DNA from: Halieaceae bacterium
Lineage (GTDB): Bacteria; Pseudomonadota; Gammaproteobacteria; Pseudomonadales; Halieaceae
Reading direction: 5' to 3'
DNA length: 19,778 bases
Assembly (NCBI GenBank): GCA_002683395.1
Contig: NYTG01000022.1
Location: forward strand, 35,593-55,370
Within the stretch, counting starts at the first letter, position 1, and every line of letters starts with the position of its first letter. Shown here in pieces: positions 6,190 through 14,406 of this stretch. Both the position numbers and the translations under genes were made by a program. The notes beneath the pieces were generated by a model. It had not been told where the DNA came from. It saw only the letters and a list, made by a program, of their open reading frames with translations, and did no database searches.

Positions 6190-7911
6190 GTGAACACTCG
6201 TTTTCTAAGCTTAGGGCCTACTGTGCGGTGTGCATCCCTATTAATGGGGTTGTTAATGCTGGCGCCGGCGCAGGCACAGGATGTGCAAATCGAGTCGATC
6301 CCTGATTGGAACGAGATGACCGTCGCGGAGCTGTCCGAAACGGTCTCTGACGAAGTGGCTTCTCTCCGTATTTTCGAACAGGCTCCTATGCCCGACTCGT
6401 TCGAGCGTCGTCGCACGCTGGAGATTCGGCGTGACGAAAAAACTATTCATGCGCTCAGGAGCGTGCAGGCGCTGGCCGATCGCGTTCTCGCCTTGCCCGA
6501 GGAGGCGCCCGAGCGGAATACATTGACGCAGCTCATGCTCAGCCGTGGCAGTCTGATCGAGCAAACCCTGACCGAGCGCTTTGCCAGTCTCACACTGCGT
6601 CTCAACGAATCTTTAAACCGCCAATCAGAACTTTCTGGGCCTGCCCTGCTGATAGAGGAGTCTTTTACGGAGCTGATCGATGAACAAAGGCTTCGATATC
6701 TTGAGCTCTTCACTGAGCAGGCTTTGTTGTTAAAAGCGCTGGCAATTGACGGAGCAAGCTTGCGCGACGAGGTGGTTGGTACTCTGAGCCTGTATGGCGA
6801 AGAAATGATGGGCTTGATCTATCTTCATCACAATGGGCTGGAGATGTTGGCTGCGCGCCAAGCCGCCGACGGGACGGATGTCGATCTCATACAGGCGGCT
6901 CGCTTTGAGTCGGAGCGACTGCAGCTTGCAGTGCTGCGGCTGAGAGGCGTGGTCACACAACTTGAACTATTGGGTGGCGATACGGTTGAAATGCGGCGAA
7001 CGCTGATCGAGCAACGGGGCAGCTTGGCACTCGCGCTGGTCGATACCGATGTGGCGACTTTGCTGTTTGCCGAGGCGACCACCAAATTCAAGAATTGGCT
7101 TGCCAGCCGCGGCTTGTCGACAACGCTCTCTATCTTACTCTTTGTCATCATACTGATCGTCGCGCGATGGGTGGCGCGGGTGGCACGGCGACTCACTGAA
7201 CGGGCTCTGAAACATTCTGACCAATCGATTTCGCAGCTCTTGAAAGAAATGCTGATCTCCATGGCCGGGACAGTGGTTTTTCTGATTGGTGTGCTCGTGG
7301 CACTGTCACAGGTGGGCGTTTCGGTAGCCCCTATGATTGCGGGCCTGGGCGTCGTGGGTTTTATTGTGGGTTTCGCCCTTCAGGATACGCTGAGTAATTT
7401 TGCCTCAGGGGCCATGATTCTGGCCTATCGGCCCTTTGATACGGGTGACTTCATCTCCGCAGCAGATGTGGAGGGCACGGTCCGCAATATGAATCTGGTC
7501 AATACCACGATCGTCACCATTGATAACCGGCTACTGATTATCCCCAACAGCAAAATCTGGGGAGGCGTGATTCTTAACTTCACCGGGCAGCAAACGCGCC
7601 GCACCGATGTTGTCTACAACGTGAGCTACAGTGAGGATCTAGACCACGTGCAGCGGGTGCTCGAAGATTTGATTGCGTCAGACGAACGCTTCCTGACCAC
7701 ACCTGAGCCCATTGTCCGGGTGAAGCAGTTCAGTGACTCCTCGATCGATTTTCTGGTGCGAGCGTACGTCAAGACAGACGAATTCTGGGAAACGCTTTGG
7801 GCGCTCAACAAGGCGGTCAAGCAGCGCTTTGATGCCGAGGGCATTACTATTCCTTTCCCACAGCGGGACGTTCACCTACCTGCGGGGCCGGTATCGGGCG
7901 AAGTCGGCTAG
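6190..7911 (+). CDS. MscS-family mechanosensitive ion channel with large N-terminal region
   Basis: This is a small-conductance mechanosensitive channel, an inner-membrane valve that releases solutes on hypo-osmotic shock. From the GTG at 6190 it is 573 residues. A signal peptide-like start (hydrophobic core ending APAQAQ, about residue 30) leads into about 275 residues rich in Glu, Arg and Leu, probably helical and periplasmic. The MscS core follows: helices near 310-330 and 350-372, then the pore helix region SVAPMIAGLGVVGFIVGFAL and QDTLSNFASG (about 377-406), and the beta domain with RPFDTGDFI, VDNRLLIIPNS-like sequence and a C-terminal alpha/beta domain. The frame is also open further upstream, but the only extra start is a TTG inside the DAHP synthase gene. 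GTG at 6190, four bases after that gene's stop, gives the better signal peptide. Its ribosome binding site is weak, which suggests coupling. Confidence 0.88.
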   Translation: MNTRFLSLGPTVRCASLLMGLLMLAPAQAQDVQIESIPDWNEMTVAELSETVSDEVASLRIFEQAPMPDSFERRRTLEIRRDEKTIHALRSVQALADRVLALPEEAPERNTLTQLMLSRGSLIEQTLTERFASLTLRLNESLNRQSELSGPALLIEESFTELIDEQRLRYLELFTEQALLLKALAIDGASLRDEVVGTLSLYGEEMMGLIYLHHNGLEMLAARQAADGTDVDLIQAARFESERLQLAVLRLRGVVTQLELLGGDTVEMRRTLIEQRGSLALALVDTDVATLLFAEATTKFKNWLASRGLSTTLSILLFVIILIVARWVARVARRLTERALKHSDQSISQLLKEMLISMAGTVVFLIGVLVALSQVGVSVAPMIAGLGVVGFIVGFALQDTLSNFASGAMILAYRPFDTGDFISAADVEGTVRNMNLVNTTIVTIDNRLLIIPNSKIWGGVILNFTGQQTRRTDVVYNVSYSEDLDHVQRVLEDLIASDERFLTTPEPIVRVKQFSDSSIDFLVRAYVKTDEFWETLWALNKAVKQRFDAEGITIPFPQRDVHLPAGPVSGEVG

Positions 7912-7986
7912 CTCAAATCTACGGCACGTTTTTGGCCCTTTTAGCCTGGCCCGACGGAGCGCACTATCGAGAGTTGCAAGAATCAT

Positions 7987-9138
7987 TTAATACTTCCATG
8001 TCACGCCGGTCGTAAGGTTGAAGTCACTGTTGGAGTTCGAGGAATCACCCCTGTCTGCCTTGTTATCCGTTTCCGTTCTCGCGCTAACAGTCCAGTAAAA
8101 ACTGTCAAACAACTCCCAGCTGATCAATAAATCCAGATCGCCGCGCACCCGTCCCCAGTCCGACAGCGAGGGGTAGGTATTACCGTTGAGAGAAATGTCC
8201 ATATCGAGTTTTTGAAAGCTGTACAGGTGCCAACTAAAGTTCAGGAACAATTCAGCGTCGCTGCAAGTTTGTAGCAGTTCTTTTTTGGGTATTGTCGCCG
8301 TGGTGCCGCCGAAATTGTCTCCGCCATACGGAACGGCGATATCTGGATTTTCTTCGCAGGTCTCGCGCCGCTCCTGAATGCCCTGTATCCCGGCCGAGAC
8401 AGCCAGCTCATGGCCCAGCTCATTGATGAGGTAGCGTCCAAGACCGACGCCAAGGGAACCTCGATGAGCAATTCCCAGTTCATCATTTGAATCATAGCGA
8501 GCATTTAATACACGATAGGATTGGGCGGTGCCGCGCTCGCGCCAAAATTCCCGGGAAATTTTAAAGGTCGAGGCATTGCTGCTCTCGTCGGTCGTATTAA
8601 CTTGATCCGTGGCCCTAATCTTGCTGTCGTCGATCCTCCCTGAGAAGGTGGTTCGGCCGCCTCGCTGATCGTACGATCCCCTCAAGGCCAGCGTCAGGAG
8701 CTGATTGTTAGTGTCAGCATTGAACGTGCCACTCAGCTGTAAATCGAGCTTATCTGCCAGCTGTTCCTCGATCGGTCGCACTTCAACGATGTCTTCAATA
8801 TCTAGCTGCTGATCGACTTTTCCGGAGCGAAAAGTGAGCTGATTCGGCACACCGTTGGGTACAAAGCGCCCGTAAACTCGATCGCCATCATCGAGTCTCA
8901 CTTCATAGACATAACGGCTATCGATCTGGCGTACGTCTCGCCACTTGATGTTGATAATGCCCGCATAGTCGGTGCTAACCGCAAGCTTTCCCGCGCTCAT
9001 GATACCGACTGCGCCCGTAATCTGGTCTCCATTTCCGACGGTGATCACGTCTGTTTTTGAGTGAGCCCACGCTACAGAGCACAACATTAGCGTCGAACAA
9101 AAGAGACCGTAATTCCGTAAGACGGCGCTGAGAGACAT
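7987..9138 (-). CDS. DUF481 family outer-membrane beta-barrel protein
   Basis: This 383-residue exported protein begins with a signal peptide, cleaved near AWA/HSK (about residue 25). An N-terminal beta domain of about 100 residues (DVITVGNGDQITGAV, WRDVRQIDS) is like the periplasmic module that precedes DUF481 domains. The DUF481 barrel then runs from about residue 130 to the aromatic end TGVTWKY. Family members include the salt-induced YdiY protein of E. coli; a molecular function is not established. DLLISWELFDSFYWTVSA and LGVGLGRYLINELGHELAVS are typical strands. The ATG has an AAGGA site 7 bases upstream. The VOC gene lies 52 bases upstream on the same strand. Convergent with the MscS gene, with 75 bases between stops and no clear hairpin terminator. 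Confidence 0.85.
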   Translation of the reverse strand: MSLSAVLRNYGLFCSTLMLCSVAWAHSKTDVITVGNGDQITGAVGIMSAGKLAVSTDYAGIINIKWRDVRQIDSRYVYEVRLDDGDRVYGRFVPNGVPNQLTFRSGKVDQQLDIEDIVEVRPIEEQLADKLDLQLSGTFNADTNNQLLTLALRGSYDQRGGRTTFSGRIDDSKIRATDQVNTTDESSNASTFKISREFWRERGTAQSYRVLNARYDSNDELGIAHRGSLGVGLGRYLINELGHELAVSAGIQGIQERRETCEENPDIAVPYGGDNFGGTTATIPKKELLQTCSDAELFLNFSWHLYSFQKLDMDISLNGNTYPSLSDWGRVRGDLDLLISWELFDSFYWTVSARTETDNKADRGDSSNSNSDFNLTTGVTWKY

Positions 9139-9190
9139 GGTGTGTCCTTCCCGATTGATTGAGAGTATCTAGTGGTGGGGCATCAGTGTT

Positions 9191-9568
9191 TTATTGAGGG
9201 CCTATTTTGCAAAAACAAAGCTTGTTGCCATCGAGATCTTTCACATACCCGCCGTAAAAAAAGCCGGCCGATCGCTCTCCAGGAGGGCCATCGCAGGTGG
9301 CACCGAGTTCGATAGCTTTGGCATACATGGCGTCGCAGTCTTCAGGTTCACCTGCGCGAATGGCAACCATCATGCCGTTGCCGGCGCTTGGAGCTTGCTC
9401 GTCGTAGGGGATACACACGGCCAGCATGGGATTGTGCACATCAGTACCGTATAGCGCGATACGCTCATTCCCCATGACATACTTGACGCCCATTACACCC
9501 AGTAAGTCGTCGTAGAACTTCTTGGCGCGATCAAAATTAGCCACGCCGAGCGTCGTATAAGCAATCAT
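9191..9568 (-). CDS. VOC-fold (glyoxalase/dioxygenase superfamily) protein
   Basis: This is a 125-residue protein of the vicinal oxygen chelate superfamily: MIAYTTLGVANFDRAKKFYD at the start and YVKDLDGNKLCFCKI at the end, the paired beta-alpha-beta-beta-beta modules of a single-chain VOC monomer. Such proteins bind a metal at the interface and act on small molecules, or bind antibiotics, but no substrate can be assigned. The start at 9568 is well supported: AGGAG lies seven bases upstream and family members begin with this motif. The frame is open upstream to 9637, but that extension does not match the family. The GNxLCF segment replaces the usual GNxxEL, so the normal C-terminal Glu metal ligand seems absent (Cys or Phe there). 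Metal binding may therefore be altered. It is upstream of the DUF481 gene, probably as a separate function. Confidence 0.87.
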   Translation of the reverse strand: MIAYTTLGVANFDRAKKFYDDLLGVMGVKYVMGNERIALYGTDVHNPMLAVCIPYDEQAPSAGNGMMVAIRAGEPEDCDAMYAKAIELGATCDGPPGERSAGFFYGGYVKDLDGNKLCFCKIGPQ

Positions 9569-9747
9569 CTTGTTTCTCCTGAAGAGTGAATTTTCGTCTC
9601 GACCGATGACGTCACCCGTTTTGCCTGTTTTAGACATCGTCGATTTGGGGAGAGCTTATCGGTGAAGCGGCAGGATAACCAGATTTGGGGCTTTTTGTGA
9701 CACCTAAAGAGCGCGTATTCTGGCCGCTGGAATCATAGACCTGAACC

Positions 9748-11472
9748 ATGATGGAACCATTACTCATAGGGCTTGTTGTCGCCGCACTGATTGCCTCGCT
9801 GATCTTCAGCCGGCTGGCGCCATCGCTAGTGTTCACCTTAGCAATGGCAGCCTGTGTGTTGGTGGGTGTGATTGACATGCAGACCGTGATGGCCAAGGCG
9901 ACCAACGACGGTCTGATGACATTGTTACTGCTGTTAATGGTGTCAGTTGGTTTGGAGCGACTGCCCTGGTTGCTGGCATTGTCCCATCGCGCGGTCAAAG
10001 GCTCGTTAACGAGGACAATACTGAGTCTCTCGGGTATGACGATGCTGTTCTCGGCTTTCGTGAATAACACCGCCGTCGTGGCGACCCTTGCCGGGACCCT
10101 GCGAAAAAACCCGCATCACGCCGCCAGTCAGATTCTACTGCCGGTCTCTTACGCTGCCATTCTTGGGGGCACGCTGACGCTGATCGGCACGTCGACTAAT
10201 CTGATTGTCAGCAGTTTCCTCGAGGATATAACGGGGCAAGGCATTCCCTTCTTCGCGTTTTTACCCGTTGCTCTGCCTGCCGCAATCGCAGGCCTGATAG
10301 CGATGCTCGTCATGCATCGGGTGCTGCCGATCGGTAAGCAGGATGATCTGCCGGTCAATGAGTTTCTGATCGAGATGGTGGTGGGCGAGGACTCACGTTT
10401 GATTGGCAAAACTGTGTCGGAAAACGGTCTTCGTGATTTGGGCGACTTGTTTTTGGTCGAACTGGTGCGCGAGGGTCGCTTGCTGACCCCGGTGGCACCC
10501 GGAGAGCAGCTAGAAGCGCGAGACCGACTGATTTTTTCGGGGGATGTCTCGAAGGTGGGTGTGCTGGAGCGTTTTCATGGGCTGCGTTCCTTTGCCATCG
10601 ATCAAGGTTTACTCGGTATGAATCTCACCGAAGTCATACTGATCCCCGGTGCGGCGCTTATTGGTCAAACAATAAAAGAAAGCGAGTTTAGGTCCCGATT
10701 TGATGCCGCGGTGGTGGGCGTGCATCGGGATGGCGAGCGATTATCGGGTCAGTTGGGTAACATTCGGCTACGCGTCGGCGACTCATTGATGTTGGCTGTC
10801 GGGCCCGACTTTCAAAAACGTAGCAATCTAAGCCGTAATTTTTTGATTATTGAAAGCAGTGTGGCCAGCCACAGCCTGTCCAGTGGTAAAAGTATGGCGG
10901 TGGGGGCGGGTATGTTCGCCGCTGTGACGTGCTCGGTGCTCGAATGGCTCCCTCTGACAACCGGATTAATGTTTCTGTTATTGCTGATGCTGGGGCTGAA
11001 GTTATTCAGCACAGCGGAACTTCGTCGACGCTTCCCCTTCGAGATGTGGTTGATCGTCTCCTCCGCTCTGGCGATCAGTCAGGCGGTAATGGACTCGGGT
11101 TTAATGGGCAGCGCGATGGCTTTCCTATCACCCATTATCGGCAGCGTGCCGCCTATGATGATGTTGGTCATGGTGTATGTTTTGACCCTCGCTATGACCG
11201 AATTGATCACCAATAATGCAGCAGCTGCGTTGATGTTTCCGCTGGGCTATAGCGTGGCGCTGACAGCAGGGCTAGACCCAATGGTATTTGTGATGGCCGT
11301 GGCATTGGGCGGTAGCGCGTCTTTCCTGACTCCCTATGGCTATACCACCAACCTGATGGTGCAAAATTTGGGTGGTTACACCCGCGCAGACTATGTGCGG
11401 TTTGGTTGGTTAGTGTCGCTGGCGTACTCCACAGTCGTATTAATACTCTTGCCCCGGATCTTTCCGTTCTAG
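9748..11472 (+). CDS. SLC13-type permease with two RCK_C (TrkA-C) domains
   Basis: This 574-residue inner-membrane transporter belongs to the ion transporter superfamily, DASS/SLC13 branch. The N-terminal half has about six helices with MLFSAFVNNTAVVATLAG (about 94-111) and GGTLTLIGTSTNLIVSSFLE (about 140-159). These are the two hallmark SNNTA-like and SxTN-like substrate and sodium motifs. Two RCK_C domains follow (about 203-283 and 290-355, LIGKTVSENGL and LIGQTIKESEF). A second membrane block ends with TELITNNAAAALMFPLG and GGSASFLTPYGYTTNLM, repeating the motif pair. Relatives carry sulfate or dicarboxylates; the substrate here is unassigned. RCK_C domains usually sense a cytosolic ligand. 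ATG codons at 9748 and 9751 both lack a ribosome binding site. The 179 bases upstream, shared divergently with the VOC gene, hold only weak promoter-like matches. Confidence 0.88.
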   Translation: MMEPLLIGLVVAALIASLIFSRLAPSLVFTLAMAACVLVGVIDMQTVMAKATNDGLMTLLLLLMVSVGLERLPWLLALSHRAVKGSLTRTILSLSGMTMLFSAFVNNTAVVATLAGTLRKNPHHAASQILLPVSYAAILGGTLTLIGTSTNLIVSSFLEDITGQGIPFFAFLPVALPAAIAGLIAMLVMHRVLPIGKQDDLPVNEFLIEMVVGEDSRLIGKTVSENGLRDLGDLFLVELVREGRLLTPVAPGEQLEARDRLIFSGDVSKVGVLERFHGLRSFAIDQGLLGMNLTEVILIPGAALIGQTIKESEFRSRFDAAVVGVHRDGERLSGQLGNIRLRVGDSLMLAVGPDFQKRSNLSRNFLIIESSVASHSLSSGKSMAVGAGMFAAVTCSVLEWLPLTTGLMFLLLLMLGLKLFSTAELRRRFPFEMWLIVSSALAISQAVMDSGLMGSAMAFLSPIIGSVPPMMMLVMVYVLTLAMTELITNNAAAALMFPLGYSVALTAGLDPMVFVMAVALGGSASFLTPYGYTTNLMVQNLGGYTRADYVRFGWLVSLAYSTVVLILLPRIFPF

Positions 11473-11526
11473 CGCCGCTGGCGAGTCAGTGCGATTGAAG
11501 GCATCTTTGATGTGCCAGCTAAATCA

Positions 11527-11537
11527 CCGATAATCGG
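11527..11537. promoter_or_regulatory. Short perfect inverted repeat upstream of the 31-codon ORF
   Basis: CCGAT-A-ATCGG is a perfect five-base inverted repeat around one base. It ends 14 bases before the ATG of the small ORF and just before its AGGA ribosome binding site. It could be a regulator half-site pair or, less likely given the one-base loop, an RNA hairpin. Arms this short can arise by chance. Confidence 0.3.
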
Positions 11538-11551
11538 CTCATGAGGAATAG

Positions 11552-11647
11552 ATGCTAAAAACCAGCGAATATTTAAGTGCTGCTGAGCGTGCGCAGGTGC
11601 TGAATGGATACGACCAGGTATTGCGCCATACGGTTCAAAGAGCGTGA
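11552..11647 (+). CDS. Putative 31-residue peptide overlapping the AGCS symporter gene
   Basis: A small ORF encodes a 31-residue peptide that is polar and likely helical (MLKTSEYLSAAERAQVLNGY and a basic end HTVQRA). The ATG has an AGGA site four bases upstream (GAGGAATAG). Its TGA overlaps the GTG start of the symporter (GTGA). The symporter's own start has no convincing ribosome binding site, so the small ORF may exist to deliver ribosomes to it. I recognise no family. It has no membrane segment and no run of one amino acid as in attenuator leaders. It could be a real small protein, a translational coupler, or chance. The good initiation context and exact overlap raise it above chance. Confidence 0.5.
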   Translation: MLKTSEYLSAAERAQVLNGYDQVLRHTVQRA

Positions 11648-13083
11648 GCCTGTCGCCAGATCAGTGGGTTGAGCGGCTGCTTGGGCCGATCGCTGAAGCG
11701 CTGTCATCGGTGGTGTTCTATACGGTATCCATTGCCGGAACCGATGTGCCGCTTATCGTCATGTGGACGGCGGTGGCAGCGTTATTTTTCACGGTGTACC
11801 TGCGCCTTATCAACCTCAGGGCGCTCGGACTGGCGATCCGGCATGCGAAAGGCGACTTTTCCGACCCCAACGCGCGAGGAGAGATTAGTCACTTCAAGGC
11901 CGTGGCGACGGCGATCTCGGGTACCGTCGGCGTGGGCAACATTGGCGGGGTGGCGGTCGCTATTTCCCTCGGGGGTCCCGGTGCGGCCTTCTGGTTGTTT
12001 ATTGCCGGTTTGTTATCCATGTCGACCAAGCTGGTGGAGTGCACCCTCGGCGTGAAATACCGCCGCTACAATGCCGACGGATCTGTCTCGGGAGGGCCTA
12101 TGTTTTACATGGAGGCCTATTTCCGCGAGCGAGGCTGGCCGCTAGTGGGGAAGGGCTTCGGCGCTTTCTACGCCATTGCTTTGGTGATTGGCTGTCTGGG
12201 TATCGGCAATATGTTCCAGTCGAACCAGGCGTTCGCGCAGGTCTTGGTGATCACCGGCGGAGAGGCATCGTTTTTTGCTGATCGAGGCTGGCTCTTCGGT
12301 GTCGCATTGGCCGGTGTGATTGCAGCGGTGATTATTGGCGGTATTCGCTCCATTGCCCGCGTGGCCGCAGTGTTGGTGCCGGTCATGGCGCTGCTCTACC
12401 TGTTGAGCGCACTGTTAGTGCTGGGATTAAGTGCTGAGCATATCCCGGCCGCATTGGCATTGGTGACGTCAGAGGCCTTCACGGGTCAGGCGGCATCGGG
12501 AGGTATTCTGGGTGCGATGGTCATCGGATTTCAGCGCGCGCTGTTTTCCAATGAAGCCGGCATCGGATCAGCCTCTATTGCTCATGCAGCGGTGAAAACG
12601 GAGGCACCGGCCTCTGAGGGTATTACCGCACTGCTCGAGCCTTTTATCGATACCGTCGTCATCTGTTCATTAAGTTCTCTGGTGATTCTGACCACCGCCA
12701 TTCCTCAGGGCTTGATGGGATCGGGGCTGGCGGGTATCGAGCTGACGTCGGCAGCATTTGCCTGGCATTTCGCCTGGGCGCCCTATGTCATTGCTGTCGC
12801 AGCGCTGTTATTTGCCTTCTCGAGTGCGCTGGCGTGGTCTTACTACGGACTGAAAGGCTGGACGTACCTGGTAGGCGAAGGCCCGCTACGAAGCGTGTTC
12901 TTCCAGCTGGTGTTTTGTGCGTTCATTGCGCTGGGCTGCATGCTGGAGCTGCGGGCGGTGCTGGACTTTTCCGATGCGATGACTTTCCTGATTGCGCTAC
13001 CCAATATTCTGATGTTGTACCTGTTTGCTCCGATGGTTAGACGCGAGGTCAATCAGTACCTGGCAGATATCAAATCCAGTTAG
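11644..13083 (+). CDS. AGCS-family amino acid (alanine/glycine):cation symporter
   Basis: This 479-residue inner-membrane transporter of the alanine/glycine:cation symporter family couples uptake of small neutral amino acids to sodium (or proton) entry. The family signature is clear: AISGTVGVGNIGGVAVAISL followed by GGPGAAFWLF (about 91-120), then KYRRYNADGSVSGGPMFYME, GCLGIGNMFQSNQAFAQ, and ALFSNEAGIGSASIAHAAVK (about 299-318) in the second half. About ten or eleven membrane helices are visible and the length is typical. The chosen start is GTG, overlapping the stop of the 31-codon ORF. Family alignment by eye needs the segment at about residue 33 onward, so GTG gives a reasonable N-terminus, though an ATG at 11761 would lose the first helix. 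Substrate specificity beyond small amino acids cannot be assigned. The stop overlaps that of the convergent dioxygenase gene. Confidence 0.92.
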   Translation: MSLSPDQWVERLLGPIAEALSSVVFYTVSIAGTDVPLIVMWTAVAALFFTVYLRLINLRALGLAIRHAKGDFSDPNARGEISHFKAVATAISGTVGVGNIGGVAVAISLGGPGAAFWLFIAGLLSMSTKLVECTLGVKYRRYNADGSVSGGPMFYMEAYFRERGWPLVGKGFGAFYAIALVIGCLGIGNMFQSNQAFAQVLVITGGEASFFADRGWLFGVALAGVIAAVIIGGIRSIARVAAVLVPVMALLYLLSALLVLGLSAEHIPAALALVTSEAFTGQAASGGILGAMVIGFQRALFSNEAGIGSASIAHAAVKTEAPASEGITALLEPFIDTVVICSLSSLVILTTAIPQGLMGSGLAGIELTSAAFAWHFAWAPYVIAVAALLFAFSSALAWSYYGLKGWTYLVGEGPLRSVFFQLVFCAFIALGCMLELRAVLDFSDAMTFLIALPNILMLYLFAPMVRREVNQYLADIKSS

Positions 13084-13901
13084 TAGGGCTGATGACCCTC
13101 GCTCACCACTCGGTGTAGCCGCCGGGTAGCGGGGAAAAAATCATTTACAGGTTTATGCTGCGTACTGCGGTTATCCCATAACACCATGCTGTCTGGCCGC
13201 CAGCTGAACCGGCAAGTGAACTCGGGCAGGCTGGCGTGACGCCACAAAAACTGAAGAATTTCTGCAGACTCCAGGGGCGGCACGCCCTCGATGTGCGTGG
13301 TGAACAGGGCGTTTACGAACAGCACTTTCTTGCCGGTTTCGGGATGGGTTTGAATCACCGGATGACGAACAGGCGGGTTGGCCGCCACCGCGTCGGCCAG
13401 TCGTTCCCGACCGCCCGGTTCGGCGAGACTTTCCCTGAAGCCGTGACTGAAATCATGCACGGCAACCAAGCCCTCGAGATAGCGCTGCATGCCTGCAGAG
13501 AGCCCCTCGTAGGCTGCGGTCATGCTGGCAAATAGCGTGTCTCCGCCGACTTCAGGAATGGTGATGCCCCGAAGTACCGTGACTGATGGCGGGTGCTGCT
13601 TGAAAGTCATGTCCGAGTGCCAGACCTCGATTTTCGAGGGGGCCTCTCTCGTGCTCTCAAGGACCATGACCTCGGGAAAATCCTCGACCGTGCGGTAGGC
13701 AGGATGGGTTTGCAGCGGCCCAAATACCGCTGCCAGATTTTTTTGATCTGACGGCGCGATCGATTGATTGCGCAAAAACAGGACCTCATGCTCATTGAGC
13801 AGGGCGCGCAGCGAACGGGCGACTTCGGCGTCTATGCCGTCGCCGAGGTTAATAGACCGTAGTTCTGCTCCAATGGCTCCCGCCACGCGCTTCACGATCA
13901 T
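13080..13901 (-). CDS. TauD/TfdA-family Fe(II)/2-oxoglutarate dioxygenase
   Basis: This 273-residue cytosolic enzyme couples decarboxylation of 2-oxoglutarate to oxidation of a substrate by O2. The iron triad is visible: H95 and D97 in EVWHSDMTF, and H249 in DNRSTQHKPVND. GGDTLFASM (119-127) contributes Thr122 to 2-oxoglutarate binding, and R264 in RRLHRVVSEG binds its carboxylate. Length and motif spacing match TauD (taurine) and TfdA relatives, but without genes for sulfonate or herbicide use nearby the substrate is open. ATG at 13901 has AGGAGAGG a few bases upstream, a strong site. The gene lies between two plus-strand units and is convergent with the AGCS symporter, with their stops overlapping by four bases. 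It starts back to back with the C39 cluster, 184 bases away. Confidence 0.9.
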   Translation of the reverse strand: MIVKRVAGAIGAELRSINLGDGIDAEVARSLRALLNEHEVLFLRNQSIAPSDQKNLAAVFGPLQTHPAYRTVEDFPEVMVLESTREAPSKIEVWHSDMTFKQHPPSVTVLRGITIPEVGGDTLFASMTAAYEGLSAGMQRYLEGLVAVHDFSHGFRESLAEPGGRERLADAVAANPPVRHPVIQTHPETGKKVLFVNALFTTHIEGVPPLESAEILQFLWRHASLPEFTCRFSWRPDSMVLWDNRSTQHKPVNDFFPATRRLHRVVSEGHQPY

Positions 13902-13994
13902 TGCATCCTCTCCTGTTCTTTCCAGATCTTACAGGGCCAAGGGGGGATTGTGCTCGCCGGTGACGTGGTGGGGCAAGCGCCCACCTGACACAGT

Positions 13995-14040
13995 GATTCC
14001 TGAATCGGCAACGATTCGACGTGTGCCGGTTCGGTCCGAA
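13995..14040. promoter_or_regulatory. Pair of small inverted repeats upstream of the C39 cluster
   Basis: Two short palindromes lie between the dioxygenase and the first small membrane-protein gene: GATTC-CT-GAATC (13995-14006) and TTCGG-T-CCGAA (14030-14040), 35 bases apart. They could be operators for the divergent genes. Neither matches a box I know, and no convincing -35/-10 pair was found in the 184-base gap, so the regulatory reading is tentative. Confidence 0.25.
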
Positions 14041-14085
14041 GCGACCTTAAGCCCGGTGCCAGTTAGCCTAAGAGGAGTGATTAAC

Positions 14086-14379
14086 ATGAGAAAATGGATT
14101 TTCGTACTGGGTCTTTGTGGCGCGATGGCGCCACCATTAAGTCAGGCGGCGTCTCCTGTGGGAGTGGTTCCGCTCAATTTGCAAACCGCGACCGTTCGGG
14201 TCGCACCACCACCGCTGCCCGACGAGCGATCTCGCGCACTGTCGTTTTTGGAAGCGTCTCAGCTCCGCGGTCGAGTATTGCCGTTCGTGATCGGTGTTGC
14301 TGCGATCGACATAGCACTCGCGAGTTTCTATTGGGGTGTGTACGTGCCGCACTATGCAGAGACAGCGCCCGCTTTTTAA
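14086..14379 (+). CDS. Small exported membrane protein, first gene of the C39 cluster
   Basis: This 97-residue protein has a clear signal peptide (MRKWIFVLGLCGAM, cleavage near LSQA/ASPV, residue 21). A short Pro-rich periplasmic stretch follows (VRVAPPPLPDERSRA, 38-52), then one membrane helix (about 64-86, VLPFVIGVAAIDIALASFYW), and a short tail. I recognise no family. ATG at 14086 is chosen because AGGAG lies eight bases upstream. The frame is open much further upstream, but that part runs antisense through the dioxygenase gene and has no exported-protein character. The next gene begins 27 bases after the stop. Its constant company here is a second small membrane protein and an exported C39 peptidase, so it may be a partner or substrate of the peptidase; this is inferred from order only. 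Confidence 0.7.
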   Translation: MRKWIFVLGLCGAMAPPLSQAASPVGVVPLNLQTATVRVAPPPLPDERSRALSFLEASQLRGRVLPFVIGVAAIDIALASFYWGVYVPHYAETAPAF

Positions 14380-14406
14380 ATGTCACAGCACAGGGAGGTG
14401 TTAGTA

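Noticed and set aside
9607..9614. TGACGTCA palindrome upstream of the VOC and SLC13 genes as a regulator site.
   Set aside because: An eight-base palindrome is expected by chance at this length; no further half-sites or a matching known operator were seen.
9630..10070. Open frame on the minus strand overlapping the SLC13 gene start.
   Set aside because: It lies largely opposite the strongly supported permease, has low-complexity Ser/Thr/Asn composition, and no ribosome binding site or family resemblance.
13768..14085. Upstream extension of the first small membrane protein.
   Set aside because: The stretch is antisense to the dioxygenase gene; the ATG at 14086 has AGGAG upstream and gives a proper signal peptide.
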